Shown one piece after another: positions 32,747 through 41,513 of a stretch of 64,000 nt of DNA (its first letter is position 1; each line of letters opens with the position of its first letter). The stretch lies in contig JAHHSG010000008.1 of the NCBI GenBank assembly GCA_020025305.1, forward strand, positions 29,957 through 93,956. The letters run 5' to 3'. The DNA comes from Oscillospiraceae bacterium. Its GTDB lineage: Bacteria > Bacillota > Clostridia > Oscillospirales > Oscillospiraceae. Both the position numbers and the translations under genes were made by a program. The notes below the pieces were generated by a model. That model did not search any database and was not told the origin of the DNA. It saw only the letters and a list, made by a program, of their open reading frames with translations.

Positions 32747-34027
32747 TTACAGTTCAATGAGCTTTGCATCCAACATTTTTTGCAGGCTCATGAGAATACC
32801 CAGCTTGGCATGATACCAGGTGAGGCCGCCCTGGAAGTACACCGCATAAGGCTCACGGATAGGGCCGTCGGCGGAGAGCTCAATGGAGGAGCCTTGTACG
32901 AAAGCACCTGCCGCCATAATGACATCGGAGTCGTAGCCGGGCATAGGCCAGGGCTCGGGCGTCACATAGCTGTCTACGGGGGCAGCGGCCTGAATGCCGG
33001 TGCAGAAAGCCACCATGCCCTCACGGCTGCCCAGTTCCACGGCCTGAATGATGTCGTTTCGCGGCTCCTTACTGCCGGGAATCACGCGAAAGCCCAGATT
33101 CTCATAGCAGGCAGAGGCAAAGAGTGCGCCCTTGGTGGCGCCGGCAACCACAGTGGGTGCCATGAAAAAGCCCTGATAGAGAGAAGTCAGAAGACCCATG
33201 TTTGCACCGACTTCCTTACCCAAGCCGGGGGCGTTGAGCCGATAGGCGCAGCGTTCGATGCAGGCTTTTTTGCCGCAGATGTAGCCGCCGGTAGGGGCAA
33301 GGCCGCCGCCGGGGTTCTTGATCAGGCTGCCCACCACCATATCGGCCCCCAGATCCGAAGGTTCAACGGTGTCCACAAACTCACCATAGCAGTTATCGAC
33401 CATGCACAGAATGTCTGGCTTGCACTCCTTGCAAAAGGCAATCAGTTCGCCGATCTGCTGTACGGAGAGGGAGGGACGGGTCGCGTAGCCTTTGGAGCGC
33501 TGGATGGTTACCAGCTTTGTCTTTTCGTTGATAGCGGCTCGGATTCCCTCGTAGTCAAAAGTGCCGTCCTCCAGCAGATCTACCTGTCGATAGCTGACAC
33601 CATACTCTTTGAGAGAGCAGGGGGAGGGGCGGATGCCGATCACTTCTTCCAGCGTGTCATAAGGTGCGCCCACGGGACTTAAAAGCTCATCGCCGGGCAG
33701 AAGATGCGCGCCCAAAGCAAGCGCCAGAGCGTGCGTTCCGCAGGTAATCTGCGGGCGAACCAGAGCCGCCTGCGTGTGAAAGGTGTCGGCGTAGATGCGC
33801 TCTAAATTGTCGCGCCCGTCGTCATCGTAGCCGTAGCCGCTGGAGAGATTGAAATGGTTGGCTGCCAACCGATTCTTCTGCATGGCGGCAATGACTTTCG
33901 CTTGATTATATTCGGCTACTTCATCAATATGGGCAAATTCATCCGTCAGCTGGGTCAGTATCTTTTCCCCGAAGCGTAGTACGGCATCGGAAACGCCCAT
34001 CTGGGCGTAAATCTCGTCGGTTTTCAT
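32747..34027 (-). CDS. ynbB: methionine gamma-lyase-family PLP protein (YnbB-like)
   Basis: PLP-dependent fold-type I protein of 426 residues in the aluminum-resistance/Met-gamma-lyase family. The PLP-lysine lies in GSLIKNPGGGLAPTGGYI near residue 232; the aromatic and Asp partners are in NLSSGYGYDDDGR near 60-72 and CMVDNCYGEF near 207. B. subtilis YnbB is among proteins reported to be needed for the EF-P 5-aminopentanol modification; two other members of that set (yfmF, yfmH) are in this window. It follows the AbrB-like gene by 10 bp. Confidence 0.88.
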   Translation of the reverse strand: MKTDEIYAQMGVSDAVLRFGEKILTQLTDEFAHIDEVAEYNQAKVIAAMQKNRLAANHFNLSSGYGYDDDGRDNLERIYADTFHTQAALVRPQITCGTHALALALGAHLLPGDELLSPVGAPYDTLEEVIGIRPSPCSLKEYGVSYRQVDLLEDGTFDYEGIRAAINEKTKLVTIQRSKGYATRPSLSVQQIGELIAFCKECKPDILCMVDNCYGEFVDTVEPSDLGADMVVGSLIKNPGGGLAPTGGYICGKKACIERCAYRLNAPGLGKEVGANMGLLTSLYQGFFMAPTVVAGATKGALFASACYENLGFRVIPGSKEPRNDIIQAVELGSREGMVAFCTGIQAAAPVDSYVTPEPWPMPGYDSDVIMAAGAFVQGSSIELSADGPIREPYAVYFQGGLTWYHAKLGILMSLQKMLDAKLIEL

Positions 34028-34037
34028 GAAACTTCAT

Positions 34038-34274
34038 TCAATCCTTTCTTATAGTTCCCAGGATCTGCTCCGCCACCTGATCCAAAACATCGGGCTTGGA
34101 GACAATCAATCCACTCTCCTCGTTTCCCAATATCAGCAGCGTATCCCCCGGCTGAATGTCGAAAAAGCTGCGGGCCTCCTTGGGAATCACGATTTGTCCG
34201 CGGTCGCCCACACGGGCTGTGCCAAAAATCTTTGGCCCCTTGGGCTTTCCCAGTATGTGTTTCCCCCCAGGCAT
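34038..34274 (-). CDS. AbrB/MazE/SpoVT-type DNA-binding protein
   Basis: Small swapped-hairpin transcription factor of about 78 residues. The AbrB-like core is GTARVGDRGQIVIPKEARSFFDIQPGDTLLILGNEESGLIVSK. I choose the ATG at 34274 because AGAGGTG lies 6 nt upstream; a GTG at 34304 has no such site. First gene of the operon with ynbB and the EamA transporter, and likely its regulator. No toxin gene is adjacent, so it is probably not an antitoxin. Confidence 0.82.
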   Translation of the reverse strand: MPGGKHILGKPKGPKIFGTARVGDRGQIVIPKEARSFFDIQPGDTLLILGNEESGLIVSKPDVLDQVAEQILGTIRKD

Positions 34275-34322
34275 AGGCTTCACCTCTGAAATCATATTTT
34301 TCACACAAATGTGACGGATAAC

Positions 34323-34350
34323 AGTATAACACGTTTTTCTGTAAAAGCAA
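34323..34350 (-). promoter_or_regulatory. promoter of the AbrB-ynbB operon
   Basis: On the minus strand TTGCTT, 16-nt spacer, TATACT with an extended TGT. Confidence 0.6.
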
Positions 34351-34385
34351 GGGAGAAATTCTCATATTGCAAAGATTTTCGCATC

Positions 34386-34415
34386 TTGCCAGAGACGGAG
34401 ATAAAATGGTATACT
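34386..34415 (+). promoter_or_regulatory. promoter of the radical SAM operon
   Basis: TTGCCA, 18-nt spacer, TATACT with extended TGG; 27 bp before the GTG start. Confidence 0.6.
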
Positions 34416-34442
34416 GTGGAGAAGAAAAAGGGGGGAGGGGCA

Positions 34443-35351
34443 GTGCGCTATCGGAGACTGAATGATTGGCTGCGTGAGAAATATGGACGGAAGGTCTACA
34501 AGCTGGCGCTGCAAGGTGTGACGACCTGCCCCAACCGAGATGGTACAGTGGGGGAGCGGGGGTGTATCTTCTGCTCGGAATATGGAAGCGGCGAGTTTGC
34601 AGCTTTCGGGGCTGTGGAAGAGCAGCTGCGCCGGGCCAAAGCGCGGGTGGCGGATAAAGTGCCGCCGGATGCGGGCTATATCGCTTATTTTCAGAGTTTT
34701 ACCAATACCTATGCTCCGGTGGAGCGACTGCGCTCTCTCTTTACCGCCGCCATGAGGCCGCCGGAGGTGGTGGCTCTGTCGGTTGCTACCCGCCCGGATT
34801 GTCTGGGCGAGGATGTACTGGATCTGTTGGAGGAACTTCGGCAAGAGAAGGATGTGTGGGTCGAACTGGGACTGCAGACCATCCATCCCGCCACGGCGGA
34901 TTATATCCGCCGCGGTTATTCGTTAGAGGTTTTTGATGAGGCAGTGAAAGCACTGAGGCGGCGAGGGGTGACCGTCGTGGTACATCAGATCATCGGTCTG
35001 CCGGGGGAGACGGAGGAAATGATCTGGGCTACCGCGGACTACATTGCCCACAGCGGCGCTGCCGGTGTCAAATTCCACCTCCTCCATGTGCTGCGAGGCA
35101 CTGACCTTGCAGCGGAGTACGAAGCGGGACGGGTGGACGTGTTGGACATGGAAGCATATTTTCACCTGCTGGCGGGCTGCGTGGAGCGGATGGCCCCGGA
35201 GATGGTCATCCACCGCCTTACCGGAGACGGGGCCAAGCGAGATTTGCTTGCGCCGCTGTGGAGCGGGGATAAGAAGCGGGTGCTCAATGCAATGCACCGC
35301 TATTTTGAACAAAACGATGTACAACAGGGAAGGCTTTACCGGGAGGAGTGA
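34443..35351 (+). CDS. TIGR01212-family radical SAM protein (YhcC-like)
   Basis: Iron-sulfur radical SAM enzyme of 302 residues. The cluster cysteines are C-P-N-R-D-G-T then G-C-I-F-C (near residues 31-47), the long first spacing being typical of the YhcC/TIGR01212 group. Later motifs: GYIAYFQSFTNTYAP, LSVATRPDCL, WVELGLQTIHPATADYIRRGY, GLPGETEEMIWATADYI and LHVLRGTDLA. GTG start at 34443 with GGAGGGG just upstream. Substrate is unknown for the family; tRNA-gene neighbours (dus) suggest an RNA target. 2-bp gap to the GIY-YIG gene. Confidence 0.87.
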   Translation: MRYRRLNDWLREKYGRKVYKLALQGVTTCPNRDGTVGERGCIFCSEYGSGEFAAFGAVEEQLRRAKARVADKVPPDAGYIAYFQSFTNTYAPVERLRSLFTAAMRPPEVVALSVATRPDCLGEDVLDLLEELRQEKDVWVELGLQTIHPATADYIRRGYSLEVFDEAVKALRRRGVTVVVHQIIGLPGETEEMIWATADYIAHSGAAGVKFHLLHVLRGTDLAAEYEAGRVDVLDMEAYFHLLAGCVERMAPEMVIHRLTGDGAKRDLLAPLWSGDKKRVLNAMHRYFEQNDVQQGRLYREE

Positions 35352-35353
35352 GG

Positions 35354-35713
35354 ATGGCCAATTATTATATTTATATCGTGCGCTGTGCTGACGGCTCCCA
35401 TTATACAGGGATCGCCGCCCGCTTGTGCCATCGTATGCGCCAACACGTGGAGAAGCTGCCCGGCTGTGCCCGCTATACCCGCTCCCACTCGGTGGTGGCA
35501 CTGGATGGCCTGTGGCGGACGGAGGGACGGCAGAAGGCAGCACGGCTGGAGTATGCCATCAAACGGCTGCCGAAGCGGGACAAGATGCAGCTGATGGAGC
35601 GGCCGGAACTTATGGGGACGCTGCTGCCGCAGCTGGCGGCGGAGGATTATTGTCCGGTGTCCCATGTGACATTGGAGATGTGCTTGAAGGGGGAAGTAAA
35701 TCATGGAGATTAA
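35354..35713 (+). CDS. GIY-YIG endonuclease-domain protein
   Basis: Small nuclease-domain protein of about 119 residues (UPF0213/YhbQ type): N-Y-Y-I-Y-I-V-R-C-A-D-G-S-H-Y-T-G-I (GIY-YIG strand pair with variant Y-I-Y...Y-T-G), then the catalytic Arg region (RLCHRMRQH) and the Glu near residue 68 (ARLEYAIKRLPKRDK). The ATG at 35354 is chosen for GGAGG 7 nt upstream. Family is implicated in DNA repair or nucleic-acid processing. Its 3' end overlaps the dus gene by 11 bp. Confidence 0.85.
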   Translation: MANYYIYIVRCADGSHYTGIAARLCHRMRQHVEKLPGCARYTRSHSVVALDGLWRTEGRQKAARLEYAIKRLPKRDKMQLMERPELMGTLLPQLAAEDYCPVSHVTLEMCLKGEVNHGD

Positions 35714-36671
35714 GTATTATGCCGCGCCATTGGAGGGCATGACCACTTACCTCTGGCGTCATATTCATCATGAGATTTTCGGCGGTGCGGACAAGTATTT
35801 CACGCCCTTTGTTTCTCCCAATGCCAATCAAAGCTTTCAGACTAAAGAACTGGACGAGCTGCAGCACAATGAGGGGCTGACGGTGGTTCCCCAAATTTTG
35901 GCCAACAATGCCACTCACTTTCTCTGGGCAGCTCGTGAGATGTACGACATGGGGTATCGGGAGATCAATTTCAATCTGGGGTGTCCTGCGGGTACGGTGA
36001 CGGCCAAGCGCAAGGGAGCCGGCGCACTCAGTGATCCGGCAGCGCTGGAAGCTATGTTAGATGAGATTTTTGCGGGTCTGCCCCATGGCCTGCGCTTATC
36101 TATCAAGACGAGGGTGGGAAAGAGCAGTGTGGAGGAGTGGCCGGGGCTTTTGAATCTCTACAGCCGCTATCCGCTCTGCGAGCTGATCGTTCATCCCCGT
36201 GTGCAAAAGGAATTCTATCAGGGCTATGCCCATCGGGAACTGCTGGGCGAAACACTGGCGGTAGGGAAATGGCCTGTCACCTATAACGGTGATATCTTTA
36301 CCCCGGAGGATGCACAAGGTATTGTGGCGCAGTATCCGGCAGTGGATGCCTTGATGGTGGGGCGGGGATTGATGGCAGATCCGGCGCTTCTGCGGCGGGC
36401 GCACAATGGCGCTCCGGCCACCAGGGAAGAGCTGCGCCGCTACCACGATGCGCTCTATGAGGCCTATTGCCGGCGGCTGAGCGGAGATCTCAATGCGATC
36501 TATCGGATGCGGGAGCTGTGGAACTACCTCAGCGGCAGCTTTCAGGAGACGGATCGGTTCTTGAAGCAGGTGCGCAAGGCCAAGACGCGGCAGGACTATC
36601 TCGGGGCGGTGGATCGACTGTTCGGCGAAGCGGAGCTGAATGCCGCTCCCATGCCGCCGGTGGGGAAATAA
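35703..36671 (+). CDS. tRNA-dihydrouridine synthase family protein
   Basis: FMN-dependent enzyme of 322 residues reducing uridines in tRNA. TIM-barrel motifs: YYAAPLEGMTTYLWR at the N-terminus (FMN contact), VPQILANN near 62, the catalytic Cys in NFNLGCPAGTVTAKRKGAG near 92-110, and SIKTRVG, NGDIF and MVGRGLMADP for FMN phosphate. C-terminal helical recruitment domain present. The ribosome-binding site lies inside the preceding gene. Last gene of the operon. Which of the Dus classes it belongs to is not certain. Confidence 0.9.
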   Translation: MEIKYYAAPLEGMTTYLWRHIHHEIFGGADKYFTPFVSPNANQSFQTKELDELQHNEGLTVVPQILANNATHFLWAAREMYDMGYREINFNLGCPAGTVTAKRKGAGALSDPAALEAMLDEIFAGLPHGLRLSIKTRVGKSSVEEWPGLLNLYSRYPLCELIVHPRVQKEFYQGYAHRELLGETLAVGKWPVTYNGDIFTPEDAQGIVAQYPAVDALMVGRGLMADPALLRRAHNGAPATREELRRYHDALYEAYCRRLSGDLNAIYRMRELWNYLSGSFQETDRFLKQVRKAKTRQDYLGAVDRLFGEAELNAAPMPPVGK

Positions 36672-36674
36672 AAG

Positions 36675-36706
36675 AAAAGCGGCAGAGTGTACACTCTGCC
36701 GCTTTT
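36675..36706. terminator. bidirectional terminator between dus and 3D gene
   Basis: AAAAGCGGCAGAGTGT and its exact complement form a 16-bp stem with almost no loop; both strands end in T/A runs. The convergent 3D-domain gene ends 12 bp away. Confidence 0.8.
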
Positions 36707-36717
36707 TCATCAAGTTG

Positions 36718-37920
36718 TCAGCTCAGCACAAAAACCGTGCAGTCCCGCCGTCCGAACCAGCAGGCCTCATCGAAGCTTTCAAACCACAGATCCAGTTCGT
36801 AGCCCTTGATGCCGCTGCCGCAATCGGCTGCCACGGCGTTGCCGTAGACCAGAGCACCGTCATTGGTGTAGACATAGAATCGTGTGCCATAAGGAAACAC
36901 AGAGGGATCCACGGCAATATTGCCCACTTTGGTGGGACGGCCGGATGCCGTCCAGTTTCCGATGGAGTAGGCAGTCGCCTCGCAGGTGACTTTCTGGTGG
37001 AAGGCCATGGTATCGCCGGAGTAGAACTGGAGATAGCCGCTGCCGTCATCGTTGTAGTGAACGGATTCGATGCGGTCATCCCGACTTACTTCCTCCACCA
37101 TGGTGCCGTATTCCACAATCTCTTTGACGGCGGTATCCTGTGTGGTGCTGACCAGAGCGGTACTCACCAGCTGCCCATGACGGTAGGTGTCGTCGTAAGT
37201 TTCCACGATGTCACCGGGGACACCGGCCTGCACCACCTGTTCCGTCCCCTTTGCCAACATGGGGTTGGGGCGGCGCTCTGTCTCAAAGCCGGTGGGAACC
37301 ACCTCATTCCGGGTGTGGATATACTTATACATGATGGAAATGGTGGGTACCTCGCCGGAGAAGTCCAGGATGATCATCTCCCGAGCGTCAACGTCCATAT
37401 GCAGGCGCTGCAGCAGATGATCCACTGTTTCGCGCCTTGTGGTAACTGTGGAGACCTGGTTATGGTAGTTGATTTGGATCTCCTGTCCTTCAGTCAAAAT
37501 CAGCTGCGCATCTCTTCCGCTCTCGTCCTGCGTGATGGTTAGTGCCTGACTTTGGTAGTCAAAATCGGGAGTGCCGTTAATTGTGCGAGGTGCACTGCCG
37601 TCCAACAAGAGATAGTTGTGGGAGACAGAGGGAACCTCTGCCGAGCAGACCAGAATGACCAGACTGGTCAGGGCGATGGGAACGAAACATTTTACTCGGG
37701 CTGTTATGCCTGTGCGCTCCAGCCATGGTAGGACGTGTGCCGCTGCTAAGCGATGGATTTGTTTCGCCAGCAGCTTGCACCAAACCGAAATGCGGTTTGG
37801 AAGTCCGTGGATCAATGCCGCACCTTGGGCCGCCCATTGACCAAGTACAGACAGCGGATGCCCAAGGCGGTCTAAGACGGAAATCGGCACGGCACTGATG
37901 CTTAACAATAATTCTCGCAT
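36718..37920 (-). CDS. G5/3D-domain cell-wall protein (YabE-like)
   Basis: Membrane-anchored exported protein of about 400 residues. In order: a cytosolic N-terminus of about 75 residues, one transmembrane helix (FVPIALTSLVILVCSAEV), DUF348-like beta domains, a G5-like domain (about 215-290; ERRPNPMLAKGTEQVVQAGVPGD) and a C-terminal 3D domain with its three Asp signature (TASGRPTKVGNIAVDPSVFPYGTRFYV; VAADCGSGIKGYELDLWF). 3D domains are MltA/Rpf-like and act on peptidoglycan. AGGAGG is 4 nt before the ATG at 37920. Upstream GTAAC-N4-GTTAC (37988-38001) could be an operator. Confidence 0.85.
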   Translation of the reverse strand: MRELLLSISAVPISVLDRLGHPLSVLGQWAAQGAALIHGLPNRISVWCKLLAKQIHRLAAAHVLPWLERTGITARVKCFVPIALTSLVILVCSAEVPSVSHNYLLLDGSAPRTINGTPDFDYQSQALTITQDESGRDAQLILTEGQEIQINYHNQVSTVTTRRETVDHLLQRLHMDVDAREMIILDFSGEVPTISIMYKYIHTRNEVVPTGFETERRPNPMLAKGTEQVVQAGVPGDIVETYDDTYRHGQLVSTALVSTTQDTAVKEIVEYGTMVEEVSRDDRIESVHYNDDGSGYLQFYSGDTMAFHQKVTCEATAYSIGNWTASGRPTKVGNIAVDPSVFPYGTRFYVYTNDGALVYGNAVAADCGSGIKGYELDLWFESFDEACWFGRRDCTVFVLS

Positions 37921-38124
37921 AAAACCTCCTGCTTGTTGCCGCAAATTGAGTAATAATACGGCGAAAAAGTAAGATAGTACCGTTTTGTAACTTTTGTTAC
38001 TGCTTTGAAAACTGTAGGGAGTATATCATGCATGCGCCTCTTTGTCAAGCTTTTGGAAAGGGAGGGGGATTGTTCCAGAAGGGAATGCACGGCAAAAGAA
38101 CAGAGGAAAGAAAGGGAACGCCCC

Positions 38125-38153
38125 TTGCTTGCCTGTCCTATTTCGGGTATAAT
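38125..38153 (+). promoter_or_regulatory. rimM-trmD promoter
   Basis: TTGCTT, 17-nt spacer, TATAAT, 30 bp before the rimM start codon. Confidence 0.75.
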
Positions 38154-38182
38154 GAGCGCAGTGAAAAGGAAGGAGAATCATC

Positions 38183-38689
38183 ATGCGTCCTGAATATATT
38201 CCTGTGGGGCAGATCGTTAATGCCCACGGTATCCGAGGAGAGGTCAAGCTCAATCCCATGGGGTTTGACCCGGAATTTCTGACGGAGTTTTCTACAATAT
38301 ATATAGATGGTGCGGCGGTGCAGGTGAAGAGCAGCCGTGTCCATAAATCTACCGTATTGATGACGCTGCCCGGTGTGGAGGACATGGATGCCGCACTGGC
38401 CCTGAAGGGAAAGAGCGTATCCATTTGCCGCCGCGATGCCCACCTCCCGAAGGGGGAGTATTTTGATTTGGAACTGGAAGGGCTGCGGGTGGTGGACTGT
38501 GAGAGTGATACACAGATCGGTAAGATCACCCGGGTGCTCCATTATCCTGCCCACAAGGTCTATGAGGTGAAAGGGGAGAAGGAGTACTTAATCCCCGCCA
38601 TACCGGAGGTGTTTATCCAGTCGGTAGACTTGGAGGCAGAGGTCATGTACATCCATTTGATGAAAGGGCTGGCCAGCGATGAGAATTGA
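38183..38689 (+). CDS. rimM: ribosome maturation factor RimM
   Basis: 30S maturation factor of 168 residues that binds ribosomal protein S19. N-terminal barrel starts YIPVGQIVNAHGIRGEVKLNPMG, and the PRC-barrel C-terminal half contains VYEVKGEKEYLIPAIPEVF. AAGGAG is 6-7 nt before the ATG. It overlaps trmD by 11 bp, the usual arrangement. Here the pair stands before, not after, the ylxM-ffh-rpsP-khpA group. Confidence 0.95.
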   Translation: MRPEYIPVGQIVNAHGIRGEVKLNPMGFDPEFLTEFSTIYIDGAAVQVKSSRVHKSTVLMTLPGVEDMDAALALKGKSVSICRRDAHLPKGEYFDLELEGLRVVDCESDTQIGKITRVLHYPAHKVYEVKGEKEYLIPAIPEVFIQSVDLEAEVMYIHLMKGLASDEN

Positions 38690-39473
38690 CATCATGACGC
38701 TGTTCCCTGACGCTATTGAGGCCATGATGGGCCAATCTATTATCGGTCGGGCACAGGCGAAGGGGTACATTCAAATTATGACCCATCAGATTAGAGAATA
38801 TACCACAAACAAGCAAATGCAGGTGGACGACTATCCCTACGGCGGCGGACGGGGTGCGGTCATGCAGGCGGATCCTTTGTACCGCTGCTGGCAGCATATC
38901 TGCGACGAAGCAGGGGAGCGGGTGCATACCATCTACTTATCCCCTTGCGGGCGGGTACTGACCCAGGCGGTGGCACGGGAGTTGAAGGAATCCTATGATC
39001 GGCTGATTTTGGTGTGCGGACACTATGAAGGAATCGACGAGCGTTTTATCGAGGAGTGCGTAGACGAGGAAATCTCCATGGGCGACTTTGTGCTCACAGG
39101 CGGTGAGATTCCGGCTATGGCGCTGGCAGACTGTCTTTGCCGTATGGTGCCCGGTGTCCTGCCGGAGGAGAGCTGCTACACGGAGGAATCCCACTGGAAT
39201 GGACTGTTGGAGTACCCCCAGTACTCCCGCCCCGAGGAGTGGCACGGCAGAAAGGTACCGGCAGTGCTGTTGTCCGGTCACCACGGCCATGTGGACGATT
39301 GGCGCAAGAAGGAGAGCTATAAGCGCACTATGCGTCGTCGCCCGGATCTGTTTGCGTCCTTTGACGAAAAGCAGCTGACCACCAAGCACGACCGCAAGGT
39401 GCTGGCAGAGGCCAAGCGAGAAATGGCGGAGGAGATGGACTGCGCACAGGAGCTCCCTGCCGAAGAGAATTGA
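38679..39473 (+). CDS. trmD: tRNA (guanine-37-N1)-methyltransferase
   Basis: SPOUT methyltransferase, 264 residues, methylating G37 of tRNAs to prevent frameshifting. MRIDIMTLFPDAIE at the N-terminus, the DDYPYGGGRGAVMQADPLY loop, the SAM knot YLSPCGR and LVCGHYEGIDERFIEE, and the conserved GDFVLTGGEIPAMALADCLCRMVPG and SWRR/DDWRKK-type C-terminal region are all present. Translationally coupled to rimM (11-bp overlap). The terminator at 39487 follows; rplS, often the next gene, is not here. Confidence 0.96.
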   Translation: MRIDIMTLFPDAIEAMMGQSIIGRAQAKGYIQIMTHQIREYTTNKQMQVDDYPYGGGRGAVMQADPLYRCWQHICDEAGERVHTIYLSPCGRVLTQAVARELKESYDRLILVCGHYEGIDERFIEECVDEEISMGDFVLTGGEIPAMALADCLCRMVPGVLPEESCYTEESHWNGLLEYPQYSRPEEWHGRKVPAVLLSGHHGHVDDWRKKESYKRTMRRRPDLFASFDEKQLTTKHDRKVLAEAKREMAEEMDCAQELPAEEN

Positions 39474-39486
39474 AAAGCGTCCATGG

Positions 39487-39526
39487 AACCGTCCGCCTGC
39501 CCCCAGAGAGCAGGCGGACGGTTTTT
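39487..39526 (+). terminator. rimM-trmD terminator
   Basis: AACCGTCCGCCTGC pairs exactly with GCAGGCGGACGGTT around 9 nt, ending in TTTTT. Confidence 0.85.
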
Positions 39527-39606
39527 GCACCGTAAAATTGGGGATCAGGGACGAAAATACGACTTGCGTTTCCTTTTTTGAGTAAATAGTAAAAAAACTT
39601 CGCATT

Positions 39607-39635
39607 CCGCCAAAATTCACCTTGACTTTTGGCGG
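39607..39635. promoter_or_regulatory. inverted repeat over the ylxM -35 box
   Basis: CCGCCAAAA (39607-39615) and TTTTGGCGG (39627-39635), perfect 9-bp arms 11 bp apart. The right arm overlaps the -35 hexamer. Candidate repressor site. Confidence 0.5.
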
Positions 39636-39650
39636 CACTTCATGTATGAT
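39622..39650 (+). promoter_or_regulatory. ylxM-ffh-rpsP-khpA promoter
   Basis: TTGACT, 17-nt spacer, TATGAT, 48 bp before the GTG start of ylxM. Confidence 0.8.
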
Positions 39651-39697
39651 ATTATCATTGTAAAGGAATACGGCTTTACAGAAAGGGGCGCAGAGGC

Positions 39698-40063
39698 GTG
39701 AAAAACCAGACCTATCGCATGACGATGCTCTTTGATTTTTACGGGGAAGTTCTGACCGAACGGCAGAAGGAGTTCTTTGACCTCTATTATAATGAAGACC
39801 TGTCGCTGGCCGAGATTGCGGAGAACTATGGGATCTCCCGGCAGGGGGTGCGAGACGTGATCGTGCGTGCCGAGGCGGCCATGACGGAGATCGAGGATAA
39901 GACAGGACTTTTGAAGCGTTTTATGCGCCTGCGTGACAAGGTATCCGCTATTGAACAGGATGCTGCTGCCATTAAAACCATCAACTATCGGCAGTATGAC
40001 AATGCTGAGCTTGCCCAACTTGCCGAGCGCATAGCCGCCAATGCTGCGGCGCTGAAGGAATAA
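39698..40063 (+). CDS. ylxM: YlxM-family SRP-associated DNA-binding protein
   Basis: Small cytosolic helix-turn-helix protein of 121 residues, nearly always encoded directly upstream of ffh. Pattern: MTMLFDFYGEVLTERQKEFFDLYYNEDLSLAEIAENYGISRQGVRDVIVRAE, an HTH of sigma-region-4 type, then a coiled-coil-like C-terminus. GTG start at 39698 with AAAGGGG about 9 nt upstream. 12-bp gap to ffh. It stimulates SRP GTPase activity in studied streptococci, as I recall; otherwise it may regulate this operon. Confidence 0.9.
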   Translation: MKNQTYRMTMLFDFYGEVLTERQKEFFDLYYNEDLSLAEIAENYGISRQGVRDVIVRAEAAMTEIEDKTGLLKRFMRLRDKVSAIEQDAAAIKTINYRQYDNAELAQLAERIAANAAALKE

Positions 40064-40075
40064 GGAGTTTACACT

Positions 40076-41455
40076 ATGGCCTTTGAGGGACTTTCCGAAA
40101 AACTGAATGCCACGTTCAAACGACTCCGGGGCAAGGGACGGCTCTCTGAGTCTGACGTCCGGGAGGGGATGCGCGAGGTGCGTCTTGCGCTGCTGGAGGC
40201 TGACGTCAGCTATAAGGTGGTTAAGGACTTTGTGGCTCGTGTGACGGAGCGCTGCGTCGGCAGTGATGTGCTCGACAGTCTGACCCCGGCCCAGCAGGTG
40301 GTGAAAATCGTCAACGAGGAACTGACGGCGCTCATGGGCGGTGCCAACGCAAGGTTGACCATGGCATCTAAGGGACCCACCATTGTGATGATGGTAGGTT
40401 TGCAAGGTGCCGGTAAGACCACCAATGGTGCCAAGCTGGCAGGGCTGATGCACCGTCAATTCGGGAAGCGTCCCTTGCTGGTGGCCTGTGACGTATATCG
40501 CCCCGCCGCTATCACCCAGCTGCAGGTGGTGGGTGAGCAGCTCCAGATCCCTGTCTTTGAAATGGGACAGGAAAATCCTGTGACCATTGCCCAAGAAGCG
40601 CTGAAGTATGCCAAAGATCACGGTCATGATATGGTCTTTTTGGATACGGCCGGCCGTCTCCATATCGACGAGGCACTGATGGATGAGCTGAAAGCGATTA
40701 AAAGTGCCGTGCGTCCTACAGAAATTCTGCTGGTAGTGGATGCCATGACTGGTCAGGATGCGGTGAATGCTGCCGGTGCTTTTGACGAGGCACTGGGCAT
40801 CGATGGCGTGATGCTGACCAAGCTGGACGGTGATGCCCGCGGCGGTGCTGCCCTCTCTATCCGTGCCTCCACCGGCAAGCCTATCAAATTTGTAGGTACC
40901 GGCGAAAAGCTGGATCAAATCGAACTCTTCCACCCCGAGCGTATGGCCTCCCGTATTTTGGGAATGGGAGATATGCTCACGTTCATTGAAAAGGCGGAGC
41001 AGCAGTACGATGAAAAGCAGGCCAAAAAGCTGGAGGAGAAGCTGCGTAAAAACAAGCTGACCCTCAGCGATTATTTGGAACAGCTGGAACAGCTGCAAGG
41101 GATGGGCGATCTCAGTCAGATTGCCGGAATGCTGCCCGGCGGCATGGGCAAGCAGCTGGAAGGGGCGGAACTGGATGGAAAGCAGATGGCGCACACCAAG
41201 GCCATCATCCAATCCATGACACCGCTGGAGCGCGAGAATCCCCAGATTCTCAACGCCAGCCGCAAGCGCCGCATTGCCGCAGGCTGCGGTCTGGAAGTAG
41301 TGGACGTAAATCGTCTGCTCAAAAGCTTCGAGATGCTCCAGCAGCTGACCAAATCCATGACCAAAGGGAAGTTCCGCGGCATCCCCGGTATGGGTGGTAT
41401 GCCTGCCATGAGTGGTAAAATGCATGGCTTTGGCCGCAAAAAACGTTTTAAGTAA
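40076..41455 (+). CDS. ffh: signal recognition particle protein
   Basis: SRP54 GTPase of 459 residues that targets nascent membrane proteins to FtsY. N domain (1-90), G domain with GLQGAGKTT near 107-115, DVYRPAAITQL near 137-147, DTAGRLH near 190, TKLDGDARGG near 246-255, and a Met-rich M domain (about 330-459) with GMGDLSQIAGMLPGGMGK and GMGGMPAMSGKMHG. One oddity is Ala in the P-loop where Ser is common (QGAGKTT). The 4.5S/SRP RNA gene is not seen in this window. Confidence 0.96.
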   Translation: MAFEGLSEKLNATFKRLRGKGRLSESDVREGMREVRLALLEADVSYKVVKDFVARVTERCVGSDVLDSLTPAQQVVKIVNEELTALMGGANARLTMASKGPTIVMMVGLQGAGKTTNGAKLAGLMHRQFGKRPLLVACDVYRPAAITQLQVVGEQLQIPVFEMGQENPVTIAQEALKYAKDHGHDMVFLDTAGRLHIDEALMDELKAIKSAVRPTEILLVVDAMTGQDAVNAAGAFDEALGIDGVMLTKLDGDARGGAALSIRASTGKPIKFVGTGEKLDQIELFHPERMASRILGMGDMLTFIEKAEQQYDEKQAKKLEEKLRKNKLTLSDYLEQLEQLQGMGDLSQIAGMLPGGMGKQLEGAELDGKQMAHTKAIIQSMTPLERENPQILNASRKRRIAAGCGLEVVDVNRLLKSFEMLQQLTKSMTKGKFRGIPGMGGMPAMSGKMHGFGRKKRFK

Positions 41456-41513
41456 ATAAGTGCAAAAGCATTTATCCATACACTATTTTGATATTTTTTG
41501 GAGGAAAGAAACT

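Noticed and set aside
34038..34274. AbrB-like protein considered as a MazE-type antitoxin
   Set aside because: No toxin gene is next to it; it heads an operon with ynbB and a transporter instead.
37988..38001. GTAAC-N4-GTTAC considered as a WalR box before the 3D-domain gene
   Set aside because: The WalR site is two direct TGTWAH repeats five bases apart; here the half-sites are inverted, and the direct reading gives a spacing of three.
39617..41479. A 620-codon frame antisense to ylxM-ffh
   Set aside because: His/Gln-rich translation with no motif; the sense genes are certain.
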